In this document: piece by piece, positions 55,445 through 64,000 of the stretch
Layout: each line of letters begins with the position of its first letter
Numbering within the stretch: the first letter of the stretch is position 1
From: Alopecurus myosuroides
Lineage: Eukaryota > Streptophyta > Magnoliopsida > Poales > Poaceae
Reading direction: 5' to 3'
DNA: 64,000 nucleotides
NCBI GenBank assembly: GCA_028641055.1
Contig: CM054057.1
Location: 330,304,482-330,368,481, forward strand
Made by a program: the position numbers and the translations under genes
Notes under the pieces: model-generated
Told to the model about the DNA's origin: nothing
Databases searched by the model: none
Seen by the model: the letters and a program-made list of their open reading frames with translations, nothing else

Positions 55445-56340
55445 CAGGTTCTGTTGCCTTCTAGATTCCATTGTAGCTTCGCTACAGGTCTTATGGAACT
55501 AATATAGTGAAAATAAATCTATCACCTTCCTGTTTTTGTTGTTGTTGTTTTGCGCATTTGTCACCTTCCTGTAGTTGTTATGTTAAACCATCAAAATCAA
55601 TCCGTGTGACATAAAAATCATTCATGTAATTCACACATTGACTCTTTGTTAGAAACACTACTTGAATAACACTTGGATTACGGACGCTGCCAAAAGAAAT
55701 GTGTAACTTCAAATTAACACAAGCAATTTTGTAAGTCACCACTCACCAGTACGGCGTCTAGTTGATATGGATATATACAATACAAAGCTAACATAATACA
55801 TGCATTCTTTAAAACATGGACAAGTTACCATATAAGGTAGACCCGTGAGTAAAATAAATAAAGGGCTATAGTTTCTCTGTACCACAGTTAACACTAAGGA
55901 AAAACTTTTCATTAAGGTTACAAAGAATGGGAACAATGTTACATATAAAAGGTATATGCATTAATATGCTTATTGCAAAATCGCTGATACGAGAAGTTTC
56001 AATTATATAAGACTTGGTAACTTTTTACCAAGAGAAAACCTGCATTTTACTGTCAACAGCTTAGTCTCAAATGCATGTAGTCATTCTCTTTTTGACATGG
56101 TAGGCATATGGAATGCATGGTCGACAGAATTTCGCTCAGCCTCCTCAAAGAAAAGTAAATGAGCATAATAATATCGACATGAGCAGGTTTATGAGACGTA
56201 AAGTCATCCCCACTTCCCAGTATCCAATAGAAAACATATCTATATGAGAACAGAACCAAGGAATAATTGTAACGAAGTTTGAAGCATCGAGAGGGAGACC
56301 TGTTTGTGCTTAATATCTGTTTGGAAAGTACCCATGTTAC
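55445..56340. repeat. Tandem duplication, copy 2
   Basis: Follows copy 1 directly and lacks both the LINE and the Stowaway insertion. It carries its own differences: a local repeat of TCACCTTCCTG (about 55524 and 55560) and about 75 extra bases near 55730-55800. Confidence 0.8.
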
Positions 56341-56367
56341 CTCAAGTTTCAACTGTCATCTGCTGAT

Positions 56368-56423
56368 TTTTTTTTTTTTTTGAAAGATCCAGCAATTGCT
56401 GGCTTCAATTATATTAGCAGAGG
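56368..56423 (-). mobile_element. Minimal LINE tail insertion (56 bp)
   Basis: A T-run (an A-tail on the minus strand) plus about 42 bp with AGCCAGCAATTGCTGGATC on the minus strand, enclosed by a perfect 13 bp duplication GTCATCTGCTGAT (56355-56367 and 56424-56436). This is the product expected from an extremely 5'-truncated LINE insertion. Confidence 0.8.
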
Positions 56424-56537
56424 GTCATCTGCTGATATAAAAACAATGATCAGCATACACTGGAAGAAGTAAGCAAAGATAAAAAAGGGAAAACATGAAT
56501 AAAGAGAGAAAAATGGATGAAGAGAAGTATGAATATA

Positions 56538-57073
56538 CTCCCTTCGATCCGGAATAAGTGATGTGGGAAATCAACTAAGGCAGGTATACTTTATAGCAAT
56601 GTTCAGGATATCGCTTATCGTTAACTTATCGCTCGGCCCATGATAAGCGATATATCGGTTTATCGGCTGATAAATCGATTTTATCGGTCGACTATTTATC
56701 GGCCATTTTTCTTGTAAATCTGAAATTGTAGCACTGTAACATCTAAAATATGCTATAAAAATATATTATATCGTCACTAAAACTCTAAATTATGATATAT
56801 AGATATATTTTATTCAATAATACTAAAAACTCTATGATGGTTGTCATTAATCATATGTTTCAGTGCTGGAAAATCGATATATCAGCCGATTTATCGGTAT
56901 ATTGACCGATAAATCGCTTGCAAGACCGATAATATGGTATGAATGATAAACTCCACTGATATTCATTTATCTTATCGGTCACCACCCGATAAGCGATAAA
57001 TCGGCATATCGGATGATATTTAGAACAGTGCTTTATAGTGTAACTTGCGACACTTTTATAGGATTGGAGGGAG
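56538..57073. mobile_element. Stowaway MITE interrupted by a hAT MITE
   Basis: Outer TIRs CTCCCTTCGATCCGG and, read inward from the right, CTCCCTCCAATCC, with TA on both sides (56536-56537 and 57074-57075). Removing the inner element and one target copy leaves about 94 bp. Confidence 0.8.
56597..57030. mobile_element. hAT-type MITE rich in TTATCGG repeats
   Basis: 434 bp flanked by a perfect 8 bp duplication CTTTATAG (56589-56596 and 57031-57038). TIRs are CAATGTTC and, read inward, CACTGTTC, with ATATC shared a few bases further in. The interior is dominated by GATAA, TTATCGG and CGATAAATCG motifs on both strands, so the strand can fold extensively. Confidence 0.88.
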
Positions 57074-57149
57074 TAGCATAAATTTAGCAGGACTTTTGCT
57101 AAGCAAGGCCAATACAGTCATATTTCTGACTTTTCTATGCACCCAAAAC

Positions 57150-58538
57150 AATATTCTCCACATCTGAATTCATGGTGCACTTAGCTTTATCAAATCCCTT
57201 AAACAAGGCATTATGCGTGCAATAGTCTGCACAAATACCTTTTTGATGCATTTCACAATACAATATCATCGCCTCCACCTAATTATGTTCTCTACTGTTA
57301 CCATCTATCAGGAAAGTGCAATTATATTTATTTGGAACCGATCCCCTTTCCGTCATCTCTTGAAAATGGAGATCAACCAAATCAGTTCTCCCCATCATCC
57401 TAAGAGTGCATATATCAATACATGATGTGTTACTTCATAAGGTTCAGCTCCTTCCTCCAGTATCTTCCCAAACCAACATTATGCAGAATAAAGATCTCCT
57501 CTTCAGTCTGTGGTTGGAAAATCACCTGAGACCATGCCATCAAAAATATTCCTCGCTTCTCTTAGGCGTCCCCGCTCACAATGCACATGCATAAATCAAG
57601 TGTAAGTGACACAGTCAGGCTGTAAATCATCACTGGCCATCTTGATCGACAACACATAGGCATCCTTCAGGTTACTAGTCTTGCACAATCCATTAATAAG
57701 AACATCGTGTGTGACTGTATCAGAATAAATTCCTCTCAACATGTCCTCCCTCAACTGAAAAGCCTATGAAGTAGCACACCTAGAGTCAGCTCCACAAAAA
57801 TTCTTGTATATCGTAGGCTAAGCAATCTAGCTGCAAATCATCGGCAAGCATTTCCTCGCTGAATCCCCTAGCCGTAGAAAGGTTCCTCAACTTACATGAT
57901 CCATTCATGAGAACTGTGTATGTACAAACATCAGGCATACAGCCCTGATCTGCCATCTCCTGTCTACAATGAACATCTATAAGAATGTTATATGCCAAAA
58001 CTGTTGGTGCTAGGTGCTAACCTTGCGCACCTAAAACCAATGAACAACCAAAGTGAGGTTCCCTACCTTACAATATCCATTCACTGCATATGTAATAAAA
58101 TCTGGCGGAAATCCCACTGCCTAATTTCCACAAACTTACCTGCGTCATGCATATCCCTGCTCTCAAATAGCCCAATAATCATTGCATTGTATTCACCACC
58201 GAGGGCACGGTATCCTCGTTCTCCATCTCCACTGCAATGCTGCAGAGTCAGTCAAAACCTCTAGCGAGCAACCCTGTAATAAGTGGATTATATCTATATG
58301 TGAAGGCGACCGACGATTTTTTAGACAGCCTCATTCTTTCAACGAGCTGACAGCTGAGCCACCTTCTGTCAACGAGCTGACCTTTCCTGACCAACCCACT
58401 AATCACAAAATGATACTGTATATCTGTGACATCATTCGGCCAGCATCTGCAGGGCGCGCTTCCATAGCTCTATCTCCCCGAGCAGAATGAGAACCTGATC
58501 CACCCTTTCCTCCTTACAGAAGGAATCTAGCAAGGTAT
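57150..58538 (-). pseudogene. Pentatricopeptide repeat (PPR) gene remnant, part downstream of the Copia insertion
   Basis: Minus-strand PPR units are readable in changing frames: NTLLDSFCKEERVDQVLILL (58537-58478), YNPLITGLLARGFD (about 58293), LAYNILIDVHC (about 57998), DQGCMPDVCTYTVLMNGSCK (about 57950-57890), HDVLINGLCKTSNLKDAYVL (about 57712-57650), HCERGRLREARNIFDGMV (about 57585) and KILEEGAEPYEV (about 57460). These are 35-residue P-type PPR motifs, typical of organelle-targeted RNA-binding proteins. Many stops and frameshifts show that it is dead. It continues on the other side of the Copia element at 63619. Confidence 0.85.
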
Positions 58539-58691
58539 TGTTGAAGCTAGCGGAAAACGATGCCCCTTTCGGTGGCTCGGGTACGTGTTATATAAGCGAG
58601 GAATAGCCCCTCACGTGGCAATACAAGGTTTGTACGTGTACGGTGGTGTACTACACCATACGTACATGTACGGGTACAATATCGTCTAACA
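58539..58691 (-). repeat. 3' LTR of the Copia element
   Basis: 153 bp, TGTTGAAG...TCTAACA on the plus strand. It differs from the other LTR at a handful of positions. The last codons and the stop of the polyprotein (to 58651) lie within it. Confidence 0.93.
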
Positions 58692-59474
58692 CTCGCCTAA
58701 ACTCATAGAGATTCCTAACAGGAAGAGCTTTGGTGAAACCATCAGCGACTTGATCTTTGCTGGAGACAAACTGGATAGCCAACCTCTTTGCAGCAACACA
58801 TTCTCGAACAAAGTGAAAATCAATCTCAATATGTTTTGTACGAGCATGAAAGACCGGATTAGCAGAAAGATAATTAGCACCTAGGTTATCACACCATAAA
58901 CAGGATACCTCTTTCAACACAACACCCAGTTCTCCAAGAAAGGATTCAACCCATATGAGTTCAGCAGTGGCATTAGCAAGGGCTTTATACTCAGCTTCTG
59001 TACTGGAACGTGACATAGTTGCTTGTTTTCGTGCACTCCAAGAGACCAAATTTGGTCCATAAAATATAGCAAAGCCACCCGTAGAGCGGCGATCATCAAG
59101 GCTGGCTGCCAATCAGCATCTGAAAAGGCACTAAAAAGAGTTGAGGATGACTATGTAAATGTAATACCAATCTTTAGAGTACCTGCAATATATCTCATAA
59201 TACGTTTAACAGCTGTCCAATGTACTATGGTAGGAGCATGAAGAAACGGACAAATCTTGTTTACTGAGAAGGCCAAATCTGGACGTGTCAGAGTGAGATA
59301 TTGCAAAACTCCAACAATGCTTCTGTATCGAGTACAATCCTGAGGACCAAGTGGAGATCCATCTGTCAAGAACAACTGCTTAGAGGAAGATAAAGGTGTG
59401 GGTGGAGGTTTACATTGTGTCATACCAACTCGAGCAAGCAAGTCTGTAGCATATTTTTCTTGTGTCAGAAGCAA
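58651..59474 (-). pseudogene. Copia polyprotein: end of RT and RNase H
   Basis: The first frame (59474-59151) has [37 protein letters not shown] and [11 protein letters not shown]. After a frameshift near 59130 the RNase H follows (59112-58651) with [48 protein letters not shown] and [15 protein letters not shown], all well preserved. The stop at 58653-58651 lies about 40 nt inside the 3' LTR, so the final 13 or so residues ([13 protein letters not shown]) are LTR-encoded. Confidence 0.9.
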
Positions 59475-60640
59475 ACCATTAGACAGCTTTGTAACTTCAT
59501 ACCAAGAAAGAAATGTAAATCACCCAAATCCTTAATGGCAAATGTGCTGCTGAGATCCTTGAGAAGAGCTGTAATGGCTTCATCTGAAGAGTTTGTGACT
59601 ATAATATCATCAACATAAATCAAAACAAAGATAATAATGTTTGACTTGTTGTAGATAAATAGAGATGTACCAGCTTTGGATGCTGTGAAACCAAAGACAT
59701 GCAACTGAGAACTGAGTCTAGAGAACCAGGCTCTAGGAGCCTGTTTCAGTCCATATAAAGCTTTGTCAAATCTGCAAATGTAATTAGGAGTATGAGGATT
59801 TTCAAACCCAATTGGTTGTTTCATATAAACCTCCTCTTCTAGAACACCATGTAAAAATGCGTTCTTGACATCTAGCTGCCGCAAACTCCAACCTCGAGAA
59901 ACTGAAATAGCTAGAACAGTTCTTATAGTTGCAGCTTTAACAACAGGGCTAAAAGTGTTCTCGTAATCTATACCATATCTTTGTTTAAAACCTTTGGCAA
60001 GAAGACATGTCTTATACCTGTCAATTGTACCATCTGCACGTTTTTTAATACGATATACCCACTTACAGTCAATGATATTCCTATGAGAGCCTGGAGGAAC
60101 AAGGTGCCATGTTTTATTGTGGGTCAATGCAGCAAATTCATCTTCCATTGATTTTCTCCAGTTTGTATCTTCAAGAGTCTCAGAAAGTGTATTTGGTTCA
60201 CCTGTAGAAGCAAGCATACCATAGCGTACACAACCATCTTTGTATATGCGAGGATTATTTATACCTTTCATAAGCCGTGTGAGAACACCAAGTTGAGGAA
60301 CCGGTGAACGTGATCGTTGACGTGGGCGCCGAACATACACTCGGAGAGGTGGCGCATGTGGAGCTACTTGGGGCTGCTGCGCAGAAGATCCGGAACTGGG
60401 TCCAGAATCAACAGCAGAAGCGGCCACACCGGGGCGGGACGCAGATGATCCCGACATCGTTGTCGGTGCAGAGGGCGCGTGCTGGCTGTCGCTCTTTGGG
60501 GACAGTGTGTTGTCACGCACGGGAGACCGCGCCGCACCTATGCCAGGGGAATCCGCGCCAGGGCGATCGGCCTCGGCATCGGGCGCCGCTGGATCCGAGG
60601 TGGATACCCCGATCATTCTCGGGATCGCTCCCAGGTGGAG
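59475..60640 (-). pseudogene. Copia polyprotein: reverse transcriptase
   Basis: The RVT_2 domain is well conserved: [93 protein letters not shown] and the catalytic LIYVDDIIV (about 59615-59590). The frame is entered by a frameshift near 60620-60640 and lost again near 59500 (FFLGM then an out-of-frame stretch). A Ser/Pro/Ala-rich linker separates it from the integrase. Confidence 0.9.
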
Positions 60641-62113
60641 TTTGTTCCTCCGTATCGTCATTTTGTGAGAAAATTTTAGAATGAGTTTCTTGCTCCAAAT
60701 CTTCACTGTTTTCGGCCAAAATTTCTCCAGTAGGCTCCAAATTCTGTAGAGGATTAGTAATAGGCATAATAACAGACATATGGTCATTAGCATTTGCATC
60801 CCCATGATGTGATGATGTGGGTGTTAAGTGAGATGGAAGCAACAAGATTTCTTGTTTGAGACGAGCACCTGCATTTGGATGCATAGAAGCAAAGGGAAAA
60901 ACTTGTTCATCAAAGACAACATCTCGGGATATATAGACTCGGCCTATGGACACATCTAGGCACTTAACACCCTGATGTAAGGGACTATAACCCAAGAAGA
61001 CACATCTTTTGGAACGGAATGCAAGCTTGGGTTTGTTATAGGGACGAAGGTTTAGCCAACAAGCACAACCAAACACACGTAGAGCATCATAGTTTGGATC
61101 AACTTGAAGGAGACGTTGTGTGGGAGTATCAAAATTAAGAACTTTGGTAGGAAGCAGATTTATGAGAAATGTGGCAATGAGGAATGCTTCATCCCAAAAT
61201 TTTAGTGGCATGGAGGCATTTGCAAGCAAAGCTAACCCAACTTCTACTATGTGCCTATTCTTACGTTCGGCGGAGCCATTCTGTTGATGGGCATGTGGAC
61301 AAGATACATGATGATAGATACCCACCTTGCGAAAGAAGCTATTAAGTTTTTCATACTCGCCACCCCAATTAGTTTGCATGGTGATAATTTTGCGAGAGAT
61401 TTTCGTTCAAAAAGTTGCTGAAAGTTGAGAAACACTTGGTAAACTTCAGAGCGTTTCTTAAGCAAATAAATCCACGTAAATTTGCTATAGTCATCAATAA
61501 AGATTACATAGTATGAATGTCTACCAACAGACTCAGGAGCAGGACCCCATACATCAGAAAATATTTGCTCCAATGGAGCAGTGGACACACTAGTGGATAT
61601 AGGATATGGCAATTGATGACTTTTAGCTAATTGACATGAATCACACACATAAGGGTTTATTTCTGGAGAATGCAAAAGTTTGTGCTTCCTAATGATTTGT
61701 TGCACTATAAAAGACGATGGATGTCCTAAATGACTATGCCATGTAGATGAAGATGGCTTTATTGTGGCAAAAGCATGCTTCGGAGGTCCTGAAGATATCG
61801 ACACTAAAGGGTAGAGACCAACACGACATGGACCTCTAAACAGAGTTCTTTTGGTGGCCCGATCCTTTATCAAAAAGAAAAATGGGTGAAACTCAAAAAC
61901 TATGCCATTGTCAAGAGAAAGCTTGTGCACTGATAAGAGGTTCTTACAAGCACTAGGAACATGCAGGATATTTTTAAGATGCAACAAACCATCATGTGAG
62001 TATGCAAAGTAGAATGACCAATGTGAGTTATGCGCATGCCCTTATCATCAGCCGTGTGGACGCAGTCGCGCCCTTGTACTTCTCACGTGTGGAGAGCTTG
62101 CTCAACTCTCACA
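60641..62113 (-). pseudogene. Copia polyprotein: pre-integrase and integrase
   Basis: GAG-pre-integrase motifs WHSHLGHPSSFIVQQIIRKH and VCDSCQLAKSHQLPYP supply the HHCC zinc site. The integrase core has FSDVWGPAPES (first catalytic Asp), YYVIFIDDYSKFTWIYLL, and after a frameshift near 61405 QTNWGGEYEKLNSFF, where the second catalytic Asp is replaced by Asn. The Glu region is HQQNGSAERKNRHIVEVG. The C-terminal part (RVFGCACWLNLRPYNKPKL, RCVFLGYSPLHQGVKCLD) is normal for Copia. The stretch 62113-61988 is disrupted. Confidence 0.88.
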
Positions 62114-63347
62114 TTATGTGCTCCGTGGCGCCAGTGTCAGGGTACCAGTTGGTGTCGACCCCGTAGGAGGCAATGTGCGCCCCCTTCTCCTCAGGTCACC
62201 ACCATCAACGTCAGAGTCGTCTTTGTCGTCCTTGTAACGCCACAAGAAATCAGACGCTGGGTGCCCATAAATCTTGCAGATTTGGCATGTGGTGTCAACG
62301 AACGGTGTCGGTGTACGACGACGGCGGTGCCCACGGCTGTCATCGCGCCATCGGTTCCCATCATTACGATCACGATAGTGACTACGATCATTGCGACCAT
62401 GGTCATCATCTCGACGACGTCCACCTCCAGTATCGCGGCGCACGTTGTCGGAACGGCGATCGCGATCACCGTGGTCACCGTGTCCACGCCGTCCATCATC
62501 ATAGCGGTCACCGCGCTCACGGTACCCGCGCTCGTGGTAGTCATCAGTGTGGCCGCGATCACCGCGCTCGCGCTCACTGTAGTCACGATCACCGCGTCCT
62601 CCGTCATCTTGCCTGGCGCGATCACCACCCTTGGAGGGCTTGTCGCGGCCATGACGAGCAACATTGGCAGAGCTGCTGTAGGTGCCCGTGTCCTGGCCAC
62701 TTTCAGCGAGCATATCCTGACGCATATCATGAGCACTGTTCTGCCCGAAGAGGTCGTCGAGGGACGTCCCTGGGTTGGCATTGACAGAGGCGACGAGCGC
62801 ATTGTACGCACCATTGAGTCCGTTCAAGATGTTGCCGACGAGCCCATCCTCATCAACCGGCTTGCCAATCGCGCCCAGCTCTGAGGCCAGCCCTTTCATC
62901 TTTGCGAAGAATTGTGCCGTGGAGAGGTCCGCCTTCTTTGTGTTGTTTAGGGAACCACGTAGGTGTTGAATCTTTGAGCGCGAGGGTGAGGAAAACATGG
63001 ACATAACCACGGCCCATACCTCAGCGCAAGTTTCCAGCCCAAGCACATGGGCAAGTATCTTCGGTGACAGGGTGTTCAAGACAAACCCAAGCACCGTAGC
63101 ATCCCGAGCAACCCATGCCGAGTAGGCGGGATTGGGGATGGTGATTTTCTTCTGGTTTTCATCAGTTCCTTCGATGGTTTTGACCGGTGCAGTTTCGATG
63201 CAGGTGAGGAGGTCCATGACCTGGGCGGCTCGAAGTGGCAGATAGACAAGGGTCTTCCAAAAAAAGGAAGTTCCCTCGTGTGAGCTTCTGCGAGGGGGGC
63301 GTTCCTAGGGCAGCAACGAGAGCGGTCGTCGGGGAAGAAGTCGCCAT
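62114..63347 (-). pseudogene. Copia gag with zinc knuckle, plus protease start
   Basis: The ATG at 63347 opens TSSPTTALVAALGTP. A run of seven T where six would keep the frame (minus strand, near 63255) shifts it before the frame starting at 63217. UBN2-type gag signatures follow (AYSAWVARDATVLGFVLNTL, KIQHLRGSLNNTKKADLS, GNILNGLNGAYNALVASV). A long Arg/Asp/Gly-rich stretch (about 62640-62310) comes next, then the knuckle CQICKIYGHPASDF, whose last Cys is replaced by Phe. The protease active site WYPDTGATEHIM (DTG at 62138-62130) is in another frame at the end. Confidence 0.88.
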
Positions 63348-63466
63348 TGATCTGCCAAGGGGTTTTGAATCTAGGTTTTGGTTTGTGGTTTTTGTGGTTT
63401 TTCAATCTAGGGTTTTTGTGATCAGTTCGGCGGCTAGGTCATGGGAGAGGGGAGCTCTGATAGCAT

Positions 63467-63618
63467 GTCGAAGCTAGCGGAAAACGATGCCCCTTTCGGT
63501 GGCTCGGGTACGTGTTATATAAGCGAGGAATAGCCACTCACGTAGCAATACAAGGTTTGTAAATGTACGGTGGTGTACTACACCATACGTACACGTACGG
63601 GTACAATATCGTCTAACA
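63467..63618 (-). repeat. 5' LTR of the Copia element
   Basis: 152 bp, TGTCGAAGC...TCTAACA on the plus strand. It contains GTGTTATATAAGCG, whose position suggests the promoter region is compressed into this short LTR. Confidence 0.93.
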
Positions 63619-64000
63619 GGTATTATACGTGACAGTGCTTGGCTGTCGGCTCAACCACAAGCTGGATCATCTCCGTGAAAAATAGCGTGTATGTCATCCC
63701 ACCAGGCCGCATCACGTAGCATGCAAAACACGCGGTTGGAGTCCTTGATGAAAGGTGCCACGCCGTGTCGCATATCAACAGAACGCTGAAATGCATGGCG
63801 TCGAGCATGTAGTAGGCGCGGGGTCGTGAGGCTGGCATTCAGTTGATAACTTCGTACATAAGCGCAAGGTGGGGTTGAGCCGTGGACGAGGTAGTGGGAA
63901 TAAGGGGAAACGGGACAAGCGCAAGGAGGAGGGACATGAGGACGGAGGAGCAGGCCAAGGATTGGAGCGAACAGGCTGCGTTCGGTTGCGCTACGGCAGT
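63619..64000 (-). pseudogene. PPR gene remnant, N-terminal part
   Basis: Joined to the other side of the Copia insertion (one copy of GGTAT removed), the frame reads TVTYNTLLDSFCK, a PPR motif start. Further upstream an open stretch from 63838 to 63623 contains RAYYMLDAMHFSVLLICD and FFTEMIQLVVEPTAK, which fits a degenerate preceding PPR unit with a frameshift before the junction. The sequence to 64000 may hold the transit-peptide region, but I cannot identify a start codon with confidence. Confidence 0.65.

Larger units (their letters stand above)
58539..63618 (-). mobile_element. Copia LTR retrotransposon with very short LTRs
   Basis: The LTRs at 58539-58691 (3') and 63467-63618 (5') are nearly identical, with a perfect 5 bp duplication GGTAT outside (58534-58538 and 63619-63623). 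PBS: minus-strand TGCTATCAGAGC next to the 5' LTR (63466-63455), an iMet type with one change. The domain order gag, protease, integrase, RT, RNase H defines Copia. Length 5080 bp. It inserted into the PPR gene between two codons' worth of TATAATACC. Confidence 0.95.

Noticed and set aside
62030..62884. 284-codon plus-strand frame
   Set aside because: Reverse of the Arg/Asp/Gly-rich part of Copia gag; its Val/Ile/Thr-rich content is an antisense artefact.

Overview
This window looks like an intergenic block of a large grass genome, most likely Triticeae (wheat, Aegilops, barley or a relative). I infer this from the dense nesting of long LTR retrotransposons, the abundant LTRs opening with TGATACGTC and carrying gag-protease reading frames, L1-type LINEs, PIF/Harbinger, Stowaway and hAT elements and a small Helitron. 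I found no intact host gene. The only recognisable host-gene relic is a broken pentatricopeptide repeat (PPR) gene on the minus strand at the right edge.

Layout. 1-3724 is the 3' part of a Gypsy element (probably Tat lineage) with an intron-containing gene antisense to its 3' LTR. It sits in the 3' region of a plus-strand gag-protease element ('A+', 3725-6429). A+ sits in the 5' LTR of a related element ('B', 6430-13546), and B sits in an L1-type LINE carrying an RNase H domain (13547-16091). 17083-17881 is an LTR fragment. 17882-34593 is a minus-strand long-LTR element ('D') with a 5.9 kb 5' LTR, interrupted by a complete minus-strand gag-protease element ('A-', 18431-25808, TSD GTGGT). 34594-37511 is a pile of partial LTRs.

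37512-41180 is mostly unassigned and holds a (CT)n tract and a 301 bp Helitron. 41184-42349 and 42353-51785 are two back-to-back PIF/Harbinger elements sharing one TAA. The first encodes a protein with ubiquitin- and SUMO-interaction-like motifs. The second has a DDE transposase split by a nearly full-length L1 LINE (43676-51058).

52330-56340 is an old tandem duplication of about 0.9 kb. One copy received a truncated LINE and a Stowaway MITE, and the other copy preserves both empty sites. Then come a 56 bp LINE tail insertion, a hAT MITE inside a Stowaway MITE, and the PPR pseudogene (57150-64000), split by a Copia element with 152-153 bp LTRs (58539-63618, TSD GGTAT).

No genes here act together in a pathway. 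The biology is retrotransposition, nested insertion and decay. The points that best repay a second look are the spliced antisense gene, the captured primer-binding site inside the A LTR, the UIM/SIM protein on the Harbinger element, the gag-only element with an exceptionally long LTR, and the tandem duplication that acts as a built-in empty-site control. Family names rest on visible motifs only; no database search was run.
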